DNA of 64,000 bases, taken from Vitrella brassicaformis (Eukaryota > Sar > Vitrellaceae). Made by a program: the position numbers and the translations under genes. Shown here piece after piece: positions 34,022-47,200 of the stretch (position 1 is its first letter; each line of letters opens with the position of its first letter). Below the pieces are notes generated by a model. That model had not been told where the DNA came from. It did not search any database and saw only the letters and a list, made by a program, of their open reading frames with translations. The DNA lies in the NCBI GenBank assembly GCA_001179505.1, contig CDMY01001028.1, positions 1 through 64,000 on the forward strand, read 5' to 3'.

Positions 34022-35271
34022 CTTCTCGCGGCGATGTCACCTGGACACGAACAGGGAGACCGACTTGGGCGTCTGTGTGTTGTCTGTGTGAGTTAGTTGT
34101 GGGCGCACCTGATTCGGTGAGTATGGAGCGTCCGAACGCCTTGACGAGGGCACGGTGGGCGGGGTGGTTCTATCCCTTCCTCACCTTGGTTCTCGTTGTC
34201 GGGGCTGGCAAAAAGGATACAGGCGATGAATGGGCTGTCGTACGTCGTCTACAGGTGGACTCATCTCGTCACACCTGCCCGCCATGACGGCCGTGCATCC
34301 GTCGGGCGGCTGGTGGGGCGAGTGGTTGAGGAGCCGGGCGTGTCAGCATTCTGTTGCTCGCGCCGACGCCTGTCGCAGCTGCAAAAAGCTGGAGCAGCAA
34401 GTCGGGCACCAACAGAGACGCGACCACAACGAGCAGCCACCGACACACACAAGCATCAACACAACACACAGACAAGGGGTCGACGGGGGGCATTTCCATG
34501 GATGGATGTGCCATGAGTGCATTCACCTGGTTGCCGTCTTGAGAGTGTCTGAGTGTCGCGAAAGTCGCGTAGGCAGCCAACACTGAGAAGGGAACACACA
34601 CACATACAAATGGATTCATGAATGGCCCAGTCGGCCAGCGTATTGGTGTCCGTGTCCGTTTCTTCATTACGTGCGGCAGCGGAGAGCAGGGCGATCAGTC
34701 AGGCCGCCAGAGACACCAACACCAGCTACACAAAGGGAAGGGAGACACACACAAAGAGAGGGCCACACAGAGACAGTGGGATTGCATGGAATATGATGTG
34801 TTGCGTGCCTGTGTGACGACTGACTGCCTACCAGCAGAGCGCTTCAGGTGACGAAGTGGTTATGACAGATTCGTTCGTTTGGGTGGTTTAAGGCGGGGGC
34901 ACTGGTGTAGTGTGACTGTGAACACGGGTCGCCGTACGACATGGCTGCATCCATGCCGGGCCAGGTAGATAGATCGACAAGTGATGCTACAACATCTCTC
35001 AATGGCGTCGGTCAGTCGCGACAACACGGAAAAGCTACCAGCTCACACACCAGTTGGCAGCAGACAGATGACTTGATCCTTAGACAAATAGAATGACACC
35101 CTATTGAAGTCCACTGTCAATCACTTATTGAATGGTTGTATCCGCCAGCCAGCCAGCCAGTCAGTCAGTTGCTCACACGGCTCTTTATCATCCTCTTCTC
35201 CATCCAGTAGCCACGTCAGCACTCTACCATTGCAGCAAATTCAGACCACTGAGCACGTCAAGCCTCATCCA
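34022..35271. other. No confident gene
   Basis: Minus-strand fragments with exon-like borders occur: ATG-GCG-GGC-AG then an exon reading SPFIACILFASPDNENQ near 34175-34235, and LLAAYATFATLRHSQDGNQ near 34530-34585. I could not build a full chain. The remainder is CA-rich. Confidence 0.4.
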
Positions 35272-35678
35272 CTAGAGGGCCTCACTCTCCATCCACGTCC
35301 TCGATGTGCGTAATGTCTCTATCCGAGCCACAAAGCGCTCGAAGAGCTCCTTGAGCACCCAGCGAGAACTGCGGCACGCAGGCCAGGAAGCAGAAAGGAA
35401 CATTGTGTGTGACCATACGTTGTCTGACGGATGCTATGTGTATGGACCGACATTGGTTTCTCAACGAAAGCCGTGTCAAACAAAGCCGGCGCGTCTGGGT
35501 ATTGTCTCATGACATTCTGCGGCATACACAGGAAGGGCAGAGGACAGACGACGTGGCGACAATCGATGGAGGCGCACAAGTGTGTCTCACTCACCTCTTT
35601 GCTTTGTGCAGTGCCTGTAAACACGATAGACAACGTTATGAATTGTGTGTTGCGTGTTTCGTCTTGTTTGTTCTTTGC

Positions 35679-35709
<31 letters not shown>

Positions 35710-38700
35710 ACATAAGGCAATGAAGAGCGGTGGCGACGTGCGGTCTTGCAACATCCCTCTGATGCACCTAGTGGCTGCGACACCATCCAGCTCCGGCATT
35801 TCTAGGTCGGTCAGCACAAGCATAGGCGTATCGCATGTCTCGCCGTGGGCTCCCGCCAAATGCCTGCTCTTCTTGTCAAGTCTCTCCTTGACGGCGCTGA
35901 CAAGGTCCGCGCCATTGAGAGACCATGTGATCGATGACTCTGGTACGCCCATCTTCTTGATTATGATATCGAGAGACTGCAACAGACAAGAGAGATATAT
36001 TCCGGGCTCCCCCCCGCCTGGGGGGGCATTACACCTGTCGATTGATGAAGTCGTCGTCAGCCAGGAAGAGGTGGATCTGAAGACGCTGCATTTTGTCAAT
36101 GAGAGTTTGTAACACCGTGGAATCCATCGTTTGTCGATGGGGGCTCCCCTGGCCGCTCCGCTTCGCGACATTGAGCTCATACATGCCCCAGCAGTCAAAG
36201 CAGAATGTCGCCGTGGTGCCCTTGTTGACGCCTTCAGACTTCAGCTTGCAATCGCCTCCCATTGCCTTGGCAACCATCCTGCGCCGAAGAAAATCGAGAC
36301 AAGTAGAAAATGGTACCGACGGAAGCATTGCTTTGCCTCGCGATGTTCAACCCTAAGCCGGTGCCGATGGGTGCATCCTTCGCTTGGACTTGCTGCGGGA
36401 AAGGACTTGATTCCATGCTCAAGGTATTTTAGCTGACCGGCTGCTGACCTCAAATTCGTTGCCGAGGCTTTGAAGCTTGTCTGCAGGAATGCCTCGACCA
36501 CTGTCTGAATGCGGAGATGCGAAAGGAATGCTAGGCAGACCCCGACATGAAAATCGCTTACCCTTTATCCGAATTTCAATGGAGTACATCTTGAGCGATT
36601 CCGAATCGCACGACGGGTGTTTGACGAGGTCCAACGGAGGTGGCTGGCCATCCTGTAAATGGACAAGAGGTGAGGCACGCGACATCACTAACATATCATA
36701 CCTGCTTTTGGATTGGATTAGAGGTGACCAGGACTTCAACATAGCCTGCACACATTGAAGCTGCCTCATTGCCCGTATTCCACCCGCACACAAACCTTTC
36801 TCAGTCATCTTCAGCGCGTTTGACAGCAGGTTGTTGGCTGATCCGCAAGGAGGGCACAGACATAGAGAGACACGTTGTGTCCTTTGGGGGGCTGCTGGCT
36901 GTGATCCCGCTTACCTGCCTGGCTCAAGCGGACCATATCCGCATATATGAAGCAAGGCCCTTGATAGGAAGGGATCTGATAGGCCAGCTTCTTGAGCCGA
37001 GCAGTGGGAACATGTAGATGAAAGACCTATCGTAGCAGGCAACCAATAGCTCGAATAGCTGGCATAACCAGCACATGACGGCACAAAGTCTTGATTTCTC
37101 ACCTTCTTCATGCACGTGCGAAGGTCCATCCAGTCCTTGTGGAGTGAGAACACGTCGCTAAGTGTGGCATTTCCGCGCTTATCCTCCTGACATGCACGGT
37201 GCAGCAGTCTGTCAGATCGGCGTTCTTTGGCTCGAGTCCAGCAGCAGGTCGGCGTGAATTCTAGAGATGAGGACGGATGGATGGGCAGTGCTGCGTCTGT
37301 ATCGTAGCTATTCTTCCGCTGTCTCTTGACCGTCAAGCGGGACACCTCGAGTAAATTGTTAGTGAGCACTGCGTGGGCAAATAGGTAAAGGGTGACAATG
37401 AAGTATCAAAGCTGAAGCCCGGGGAGCCTACTGACAAAGCATATATTCGGCGGCAGACGCCATGATGTCTATGTAGCCTCCAACTGAAGGAAAAGAGGAG
37501 CACCACAGAGAAATGATATCATCCTGTGTACACAGATTCTCCCATACAGACGAGCGGGTATACTCGGATGTTCTGGAGACACATTTAGCCCTTCTAAGTC
37601 GTTCCTCATAAAGTCAGCAGAGTTGATGATGCCTTAAAATCAGCAACCTTCATGAGAAAACGATCTTGAGTGATTTTTGAATGTATGCGGCAAGTCACCA
37701 TTCAAAGGGGTCCTGAGGTCGTGGGCTATCTTTGCAAATGTCGCGTGCTGGCTGGCGAAGAATCTGAAATGAATCCCACACAAACAGCCTCATACAGAGA
37801 GAAAAACAACCGTAGGCGCAAAGATTACCGCTCTCTCTCCGCTGTCATTCTTTCCAGCCTTTTCTTTTCTCGAATCACTTCGCGGCTCTTGCGCTCCATA
37901 GAGATGCTGACCCATACAAGTAGCTGCGCCATGACTGCGGAGACAGACAGGCGGCATAAGCGAAACACATCTCCGACCGAGGCAGTCTACGTACGTGCAT
38001 TGGCGACGAGCCGTCCCCAGAACACAGGACCTGTAGATGTAACCAGCTCGGCCAGAAGGAACCTGGCAAAGGCGAACAGACTGTAAGCCATATGCATTGG
38101 CTCCGGATGATTGGCGAATACCAGGAGAACATTGAGAAAGTGACACAGCTGCATTGAGAAAGCACACAGGTAGGAACGCAGATACAGAAGTGATATGAAA
38201 AGCTGACTTACCCTGCGAAAAAGCTGTTGGCTCTAAAGACGCTCCAAAATGCAACCATGCCGAGATCAAATGCCAAGTCCGAAGCCGGTGCGTCACCGTG
38301 TTGGATGTCCCATGAAAGATCAATCATGCGGCTGCTGCTAAAGGTGTATCGAGTGTGGAAAGCGTTGAGACATCCCATGACGGAAAAAAGAACAACCATG
38401 ATCTTCAGATCCCTTGCGCGAGACATGTGACTCTTGTTCGGCCAGACGCTACGGAACAGCAAGTAGCTTCCCAAAAGAGACACTATCAAGCTGCAAGACA
38501 AAGACGAAAGCATCTTCAAGCGCCAATAGAGTCTGACTCACTTACACGTCTCGAACAAGTCTTGACGCACGAAATGTGTCGCCTTTTCCTACCCTGCCGA
38601 CTTCAATGATGGTGTGCAACACGATTCTGTCATTCGATGTGTCACACGGTGAGTGGACTTGTTTCAGGCCCATTGACCATACCCGATTGAGAAAATGGTC

Positions 38701-39219
38701 AGTGGCACCTGAAAGGAAACGAACATCGCACATCTTCTGCTCTACTCATTCGAGCTGCCTTTGACTGCTTTTCTCTTGCCTGTATCCACCGGACAAAGTC
38801 CCCAAAGCACCACCGTTCGAACGCTGATATCACACATATAATGGAAGGATTCACTTCATGTACACAGGATAAATCGAACGCTTGCATCATTGAATTTGAC
38901 CTTCAGGCATGGAGCCTGCCTCCACACCGGGTGGCACTAAGAGATGCACAAGACTACAATGGGAAAAAGGGAACAGGCGGTTTCTCTCCTGTGTCCTACC
39001 CTACAAGCAACAGAAGCCAAGGACGTGGTTTGGGATAAGCACACTCACCTCTATATCGGCCCAGTTCCTCGACTTCTCTTTCGTCAACAGCTGCTGCGTA
39101 TGGTTGCCATCTCGCACTGCCCCGCCTCGGGCAGCGGACGTCTTGCCTTCTCTCTCTTGCCTTCTCTCTCTTGCCTCGGGCGGCTTGGAGGTGCCCTTCT
39201 CTACGTCATGCGTCTCCAT
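35272..39219 (-). CDS. Membrane-anchored hybrid histidine kinase
   Basis: The start ATG at 39219 gives a basic soluble N-terminus (METHDVEKG, donor after WADIE). Several membrane helices follow between about 38760 and 38030 (FARFLLAELV, LIVSLLGSYLLF). The H-box HDLRTPLNG has its His codon at 37721-37723, continuing across an intron into IINSADFMRND. The ATPase domain has an N-box (NNLLSNALKMT, about 36805-36840), a G1-box (DSGRGIPADKL, about 36480-36510), a G2-box (GTGLGLNIA, about 36345-36375) and a GTTATF strand. The receiver starts at FLADDDFINRQ (about 36045), has the phospho-acceptor Asp in VLTDLEMPELDG (codon 35806-35808) and a Lys-Pro loop VEKPIS, and ends with a helix RWVLKELFERFV and stop TAG 35272-35274. 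Such kinases autophosphorylate His and pass phosphate to Asp. The sensory part is only the membrane region. Several 5' junctions between 37.8 and 38.9 kb are approximate. Confidence 0.83.
35679..35710. repeat. (CTTT)n microsatellite in intron
   Basis: About seven TTTC/CTTT units lie in the intron right after the GTAAGA donor of the receiver-domain exon in the histidine kinase gene (minus strand). Confidence 0.85.
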
Positions 39220-39450
39220 TCTGGTGCGTGCACGTGTGTATTCGCCTGGAGAAAGGTGAACGGGGGAAGGTATTGGCGGGACCCGGGATGGAAGAGAGAA
39301 AGGAAGAGGAAGAGAGAAAGAGAGGCGTGCGTGTTTACAGGGAAACTGCGAGCTAGCTGTGACCATGAAATATGGAAGTCTGGATGTGGAGGTGCCTGCC
39401 TGCTGCGCCGACAGGATGTCACAAGCTGGAGTTGAGTTGAATCAGAGTCA
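39220..39450. promoter_or_regulatory. Divergent promoter between histidine kinase and HIRA
   Basis: 231 bases separate the two start codons. The stretch has a purine-rich run (GGAAGAGGAAGAGAGAAAG at about 39300-39322) and no clear TATA box. Confidence 0.5.
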
Positions 39451-42400
39451 ATGATCTGGGAGCGCTTGCCTGATGTCATCCACAAGACTGATCCGGAGGA
39501 TCCCGTTGGCTCTGCGATCCACTCAGCAGACTTCCAGCCAAACGGAGGGCGACTGGCCACAGGCGGAGCTAACAAGGTGCACATATGGTGGCTTGACATG
39601 CACGGCAAGGTGCGACAACCGCATCGAGGGCCGGCCATTGACCTGACAGACGAGAGCGGTGACGGGGGAGGTCGTGTTGAAGATCGGGACTATCTGCCCC
39701 GCTGCGGTTGCATTCGGCTGGCGACGCTGTCCCATGGGAACAGCAGTGTGTCGACGGTGCGATGGAGCCCTTCCGGCAACCAGCTGGCGTCGTGCGACTG
39801 GCCGCCTCCTCTCGCAGATGATCCCCTCATTGGCCCCCAGCTGCAGCCGAGCAGAGAGCCAGCCATCGAGTCAGGCGCCGTGCTGATCTGGCAGCGATTC
39901 AACAACGGCGGCCAGTCGGCATCGGCGTCAGCATCAGCGGCATCTTCCAAGGAGCAGAACCTGGAGGACTGGCGTCGCGTGCACATTCTGAAGCCCTCAC
40001 CTGGCACCCAGACGAGGGAGGTATCGGACATATCGTGGTGTCCGGACGGCCTCCACCTGGCATCGAGCGGCACTGACGGCAAAGTGCTCATCTGGCACGT
40101 GCAGACCCAGACACTGAGGAGCACCTTGTCGCTGGGAGCCAATGCCGGTGCCGAGTGGGCCAACGGCATCGCCTGGGACCCCCTTGACCAGTTCATGGTC
40201 GTGGCATTGGAGCAGAAGGGCCGGCTGATCGCTGTCTGGGAGCGCAGCGACAGAGTGGAGAGGCATCGTCATCAGGTGTGTGGCGGTGGACATGAGGGGT
40301 CGTCCGATGGTGGCGAGAGGGAGGAGGGACAGGTCAGCGCGGCCGACGGCATCGAGAGCAGCGATGGACAGTGGAGACTGACAGCCACCATACGCGAGCC
40401 ATTCGAGGACGGTACGCACGGACAACGGCACACGTACATGCGGAGATGAACGAACGAACGAATGCACGCCGTTCGTGTTATGCTGTCCGTGGTTGGCTGT
40501 GGTATCTATCGTCTGTCTGTCTGTCTGTCTGTCTGTCTGCAGGTCCCCGTCAGCCGTCGTTTTACCGGCACCCATCATGGGACCCCGAGGGCCGCAATGT
40601 CGTCTTACCGTACGGTGAGTCGCCCAACAGCCATGCCACATTCGGCGTGCTCTTCGAGCGGGGCCGCTGGGCTGACGAGCCGTGGCGCTTTCTCGGACAC
40701 CCGCACCGTGTCTGTGCCGTGCGATTCTTACCCGTGGCTTTGATGCCACTCGCCGGCAAGCAGCCCTTCTGCTTGTGCGCGATGGGGAGCCACGACGGTG
40801 CGCTGTCGATATGGAAGTGCGGAGGGCACCAGGTGGTGTGCTACGCCATCGTCAAGGACTTCCTGCAGCCCGACGCTTCCCTCATCGACCTGGCCTGGAC
40901 CAACGACGGCCTCGCCCTCGTCATCACGTGCAGCGACGGATCGGCGGGGCTCTTCCGATTCGATGCCAACGACATGGGGGGCAGGCCGCAGAATGAGGGC
41001 GGTGCAGCTCTGGCGAGACCCCCCTCATGCACCGGCCTGGCTGCTCAGGCGTCGCGTTTGCGGCCCCTCCACCCACTCAAGGGCACCGCACCTGCCGCCC
41101 CACAACAGGCACAGCACAAGAGAGAGGAAGAGCCGTCCAAGGCAGCAGCAGCAGCAACGGATGACAGGGAGCCCCCCCCAAGACCTTCCCCCGCAGCACC
41201 GGCTGCATCACCAGCACCAGCACCAGCACGGCCTGCAGCAGCAATGGCGGCAGGTGGAGCGATGGGGATGCCGAGTGCTGAGGAGGTGCTCGACCATCAG
41301 AGGCGGCACACGAGTGAGCAGCAGGGGAGGAAGCGCATCGCCCCATTGATCCTGCAGGCGTCTTCTCCTGCCGCTGCGCATCCGCAGCCTCAGGTGGGTC
41401 TGGTCGGTCAGTGGATCTTTCTATCATGCACACAGGCCTGATTCGGTCACATATTTATGTGGTCTTTCTGCCTTCAGGCTGCAGCAGCAGCAGCAGCAGC
41501 GCCACGGTCCGGGAGCCCTCCACCCCTCTCGCCCCCGCCCCCCGGCACCCCGTCGCCATCGGCATCTTTGCCAGCCGTCGACAGACAGGAGCCACTCAAT
41601 CTGCTGCCCGAGGGGGCAGAGAGGAAGAAACGCAAGCGAAAGAAGGACGCTCTGCCTGGAGACAACAGCGACGAGGATGGTCGCCGTGGTGACGAGGGCA
41701 ATAACGTGCGGCCGCCAGCAGGCAAGAAGGCCAAGAAAGCTGCCGCCCCCCCGCAGGACAAGAAGCCCCAGCAGCAGCAGCAGCAGCAGCAGAGGCAGCA
41801 GAAACGTGCTCCAGAGGCGGCCGCTGGTGGGCGGGGTGGGCGGTCGGGCAATGTCACAGCAGCCGCAAGCAGAAGGCCGCACAGGGCCCCCCGTCTGTCC
41901 ATGGCGTCCATCCAGGCCACTGTGCGTCATCTGGACCCCTTCTATGAAGCCCACCGGGACGACATGGGCAAGATCTTGGCGGCCTTGACGGAGCAGGGGC
42001 TGTCATATGATCGCATCGACGGTCTGGTCGACACTATGGATGTGCCGTATGCCGAGCTGGTGGTCCGCAATGACACCGAGGGCGCCGGGGGGTCCAGGCT
42101 TATCTACGAGCTCCACGAGCCGGGCTGTCAGGGAGGCGACACAAGCGACTTGAACAGGGTTGTCAACGGCGTGTCGAGCCGCCACCTTGCCACCACCGCC
42201 ACCACCACCACCACCACGACCCAGTGGGACTACTGCTTCCCGCAGGACGTTATATCGCACTTGGCCATCTCGTCCTCCCTCATCGCCATCGCCACGGCCC
42301 CCCCGCCCCCCACGCCCCCTGTCAACCCGTCCTGCCGGCTGCCGGCCACCCAACCCACGCGTCTCAAGGGCTGGCAGCCCAATCGGGCAGAGGTGCATTT

Positions 42401-43699
42401 GGTCCGTCGGCAGACCGGCTCGCTGTGCCTGGGAGGCCTGCAGGTGGGCGGGGGCGGCGTGGTGGCCATCGCACTCGACGCTCGTCGGCTTGGGGTCCTC
42501 AGCGGCGACGGACGTCTGCAGCTGTGGTGTTTGGACAAGCCACATGCAGGTGTGATGGGCGTGTGTCTGCTGCGGCCACTGATGGAGACCAACGTGATGC
42601 CCTTCTGCCTCGACAATATGATCGGCGTCCATTCGGAGGGCAGCACAGAGGCGAAAGTCGACTCGGTGGCCCAGATGTTCCTCTTGCACCATGACGGCAT
42701 TGATGGCCTGGCCCTCTGCTTCAGGTCTGGCCGTGTCTTGGCGCACCAGCCGGCGATGAAGGCATGGCTGCGCGTCGATGCGCTGCCATATCCCCAGTCG
42801 CAGCACTACGGCAATGTGCCTGGTGGTGGTGGTTTTGAGGAGGCTCCCCGCCCTGCTGACATGGCTATCCCGCCCCTCTCCCCCTGTCCCCTTGCCGCAC
42901 TGCAACACTACCACCCTTCGCACAGACACAAGCACAAGGCCGCCAACAGTGGGGCGCCTTCCAACGGCCCACCACCAGCAGCGGCAGCGGCAGCAGCGGC
43001 AGCCCCCGCTGCGTGCGCGTCAATGTCATCTGGCCGGAACGGTCATGGTGGGCCTCTCACTCGAGTGGGTGCCTTGGTGGGTGTGGTGACGGCGCAGCAT
43101 TTGCACCACCAGTACTGCTGCAGCTGCCTTGTTGGCAGCAACAGGGAAGTGGCTTTCTGGCTGGCGGCACTGGTGGGGCACCTCCTCGACCATGGGAGGG
43201 TGGGGCAGCTGGCTGATGTGCTCGAGGGGCTGCTCGGGTGGATGGCCGGAGACCACACGCAGACAGAGGGGGCGGACGTGATGAACGACGGGCGGTTTGT
43301 GGGCGGCATGTCGGCGTGCAATGGTGGGCAGGACGTCAGCATGAGGGCGGGGGACAGTGGTGCCGCAACCAGTGACCGAGGGCCAGGTGGGTGTGGCCAA
43401 CAAGCAAACGAACACACCAATCCACGAACATACGGACACACACATCTGTCTGTCTGTGAATCTTTGCAGGTGTTGGTGTGGTGCCCGTTGCGAGTGCCAT
43501 TATGTCGCCCCTCTTTCAGCGGCCCCCCACACAACGAGCTGCGCTGATGGGCCTCATCAAGGCGGCCCTGCTGCCCCGTCTGGAGGCCGCCCCGTCAACA
43601 AGACCCACCACACCCTTAGCGAGTCAGCCGGTGGCCGGGCTGGTGGGTGACGTCAAGACAAGGCTGGCTGCCGTCCAATGCATTGAGATGAATGAATAG
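39451..43699 (+). CDS. HIRA: HIRA-type histone chaperone (WD40 protein)
   Basis: Four exons, 39451-40411, 40543-41393, 41478-43386 and 43470-43699, join in phase to about 1,316 residues. The N-terminal half is a WD40 propeller with HIRA-like landmarks: IHSADFQPNGGRLATGG, VSTVRWSPSGNQLAS, VSDISWCPDGLHLASSGTDG, WANGIAWDPLDQFMVV, REPFEDGPR, SWDPEGRNVVLPYG and the HIRA-specific FCLCAMGSHDGALSIW with DLAWTNDGLALVITCSDG. A long low-complexity linker (Ala, Pro and Gln runs) precedes a C-terminal Hira-type domain containing REVAFWLAALVGHLLD. HIRA deposits H3.3-H4 independently of replication and works in the nucleus with UBN and CABIN1. The protein is longer than animal HIRA (about 1,017 residues) because of inserts. 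The start is the ATG nearest the first WD blade. Confidence 0.87.
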
Positions 43700-44224
43700 C
43701 CACATTCATACAGACATTGCAGTCAGTGCGTGTGGTGGGTGGGTGGGGTGTGTATCCTATCCGTGTGGGCGGCTAGCTGTGTAGGTAGGTAGCTTCTGCT
43801 TTGTTAACATATTGGGTACACTCACGTGCGTGTATACGTCCGTGTGTGGCATGGCCTGGCATGTGCGTATTCATGCATCCGTCGATGGTCTGCGTAGGTG
43901 GCCAGCCGGGCCTGTCTGTCTATCTTTCCCCCACGCAACACATGGCTGTAGGTCCATTACAGGGAAGTGAAGGGCATACACACATACATGCGGATCATAG
44001 ATAGATGGAACACGCTTTATCCAGACCATATCCAGACGATGGACTGAGGAAAGGGTGTCTGTCTGTCTGTCTATGATTGCCTGAGGGACATTAAGAAATT
44101 CCTGCTCGCACTGCTTCGCGAAGCAGCACCGAATGCTACGACACAGCACACACACACACACACACAATCCGCTCCGCTCCCTGGTCTTTCGGCCATCGGT
44201 CCGTCCGTCTGTCTGTTTGTCGTC
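43700..44224. other. Intergenic between converging genes
   Basis: 525 bases between the HIRA stop and the stop of the globin-channel gene. Contains CTGT/GTAG short repeats and a CA run (44145-44165); no gene seen. Confidence 0.6.
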
Positions 44225-47200
44225 TTACATGAGGATCTCGATCTGCCGTCGGTTGTTCCCCCTTTTGACCTGTGAGCCCTCATTGCGGGACAGCCCCACG
44301 TTGTGCGCACCTTTCTCCCTCGACAGCTGCACACACGAACACACACACAACGCACCCGAGATGTCCACAAAGATTGAGACGGATAGGGTGGCACTATCAG
44401 CTGGGCTGGCAGTGTATGTGACCGATCTGCCCAGCCTGTCCATATTGCTCTTGATCTCCTTCAAGTACTGCTCCACCTGTGTGAAGGAAAGATCGCCATG
44501 TCTCTCTCTCTCCCTCTGTGCCTCCCCTCTGTCTCCGTGTCAGTCAGTGAATGAGTGAGTGGTCGACCGTTTGTTCGAACTGCTGTTTGTGGTTGTCTCT
44601 GCTGTCTGCCTTTGACAGTGAGCTCTCGAGAGGGAAGGGGTCCTCCGGCCCTCCAGCATCGACATAGCGCTCGATGCTGTCCTCACCCTCGCTGCACGAC
44701 ATCTCAAGCACCTGACCCACCAGACAAACACACTCACACACACACATGGGCAGACAGAGGCTACGTGTGTCTCATGGCCGATGTCTTGCAGACACTGACC
44801 GACCTGTTTGCCCCCGGCCGGCCCAATGTCAGAGTCGTTGAAGGCGAGGGGCTCGTCGAATGCCATCGCCTCTATGTACCGAACCAACACGCGCGGCGGC
44901 ATCTGGGCCTCCGTCGACACGATCTGTGTGTGGATGGATGACAAACCGACAGACAGGCAGGCAGGCAGACAGACAGACAGCCGTGATGGAATGTGTCCAT
45001 CCATCCATCCATCCATCCAATGAATGTGCGTACCAATCGTGCTCTGCCCATCCTTGCCAGCGCCCCTACATTCGCGAGGACGAGTGCATAGCTGTTGGCC
45101 AGCTGGGCTATCAGCAAGTTCAGCATCACCAGCACGGCTGCCGTCACAAACACAATGAGCAGCACCTGCAGAAAAAGGTCACGGTGCGCGCCGCGCAGGT
45201 CGGGACGCCTACACACACAGACACACACAGAGAGACAGACAGAGAAGGAGACATTCGATCCATGTGTGTGTGTGTATTCGCCGGCCCACCACAGGTTGAG
45301 CATTAGGCTGTAGAGTGTGAGGAAGGTGGTGCCCATGTTGTCAAAGTCATCTTGCAGGGCCGGTCCTCCCTGCACCCATCCATCCATCCATCCACAGGCG
45401 GCCTCACACCCACACTACCTGTGTCGTGAATATATCGATGCCTGTGCTGAATGCGAGCAGCAGGACCACCATGACGGCGACGAGTTTGAACACGTCCTGG
45501 AGCAGCGCTATGATGGCGTTGAAAAAAGCCGCCAATGTTTGCCACACACCGAACGACTCAATCACCAACAGAACCATCATGCCGCCTGCACACGACACAC
45601 AGAGCTTCTCACTGTCAGACAGACATAAGAGTGTGGCTCACCAGCCGACGCGCTGACGACTTGCCACTGATAAAAGTGTTCAAAGAAGGAAAGAAATCCC
45701 GCATGGCCGCCCGCTGGCAACGAGTCGATGGTCTGCATCCACACACGTGTGGTCGGACACACACACTGTGGTTGTCACGCTCGTGTGCGTACTCTCGAGG
45801 CGTGCTGGGTGGAAAGAAAGAAAGGGTCCAGACCGGCAGCCCAGAAGAGAAACAAACTACTCACACACACACACACACACACAGGGACACAGACGTGTGG
45901 CTGTCTGTCTGTCTGTCTGTCTGTGACTCTGTGTGTGACCTGAGAAGGAGTCTGAGGACGTTCCATGTGTTTGTAAGATGGTAGGGGACCCGCACACCAA
46001 ACACACCGACAATCGTCTCACCGTGCTGCAGCTGACCTGCAGACAGACAGACACACACACAGAGGTAGATAAGATACACGCCCAGACAGACAGACAGACA
46101 GACAGACAGGCGTGCATTGGTCTCTCCCTCCTCCCTCCGTCTCTTTGTTTCTATTTGTCTAACTCGTGGCCACATGGACGTGTTGGCATGTGTAGATGAG
46201 CGTGAGCACCCAGGCCAGCACCCGACACACAAAACTGGCCAGGGGGTAGTGGCGAGACAGCAACGTATAGCCAGAGGGGAACAGCACCAGCTGCATGACA
46301 CACCAAACACCACACGCCGTACCATACCATAGCAGCCAGCCAGCAGGTTGGTTGGAACATCTGAGGGCCTACCTGCAGCAGGTAGATGCCCTGTATCCAC
46401 AGAAACTTGGACCTGCCGTACAGATACCACTTCTTGTCCACAATGAACTTCAACACTGACGACAGACGTAAGCACACAAGACGACCGACGTCTGTCTCCC
46501 TGTCTCTCGCTGTCTCTCTCTTTCCTTCTCTCCCTCTCTATGTGTCTGTGTGTGTGTCCCCGTCTGTCTGTTTCGCCCACCAGGGTGCAGGAAGAGCTCT
46601 GCGTGTCCCTGTCTGACCAGTAGTCCAAGCGGCGACTGCCACGCAGAGCTGCCCTTCGGACAGCCCCATAACTCACGGACCTATATCGAAATGCACACGC
46701 CACCCACCCACCCACACACATAACGCACACAATGCAATGCAGTTTCCATCAGGAACTTACGTAGTAGTTGACTTTTCTGTATCCGTTGAGTATTTGGTCT
46801 GACCGCCAAATGTGTCCGTCCAGCAGGTCCGGCAGCAGGGAGGGCGCAAGTTCTTGCACAGCATCTGAATGATGTCGGGGTGGTGCTTCCACAGCTCGTC
46901 CCTCCTATAGTAGAAGAACGATCTGTCTGCGCGGATGGCCAGCAAGTCCCGCAAAATGACGCGAGCCATCTGCACCTTGCCCTCGTTAATCGCCCTGATC
47001 ACGCCGACCAAGAAGAAATACAAAGCGAATGCACACTTGTATGTTGTCGGCTTGTGTGCTGGATCGACTTCCTCACCAATACAGGGGCGAGACATGCTCC
47101 CCATTCACTTCCACAGAGCACGCCCAGAGAGCACGCTTGTTGCGGGGAGCCTCACACAGTGCCAACTGCGAGAGACAGAAAGACGGTGGGTGTGTGGCTG

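Noticed and set aside
42003-42935. Minus-strand open frame of about 310 codons
   Set aside because: Antisense to the C-terminal half of HIRA, which has clear homology on the plus strand.
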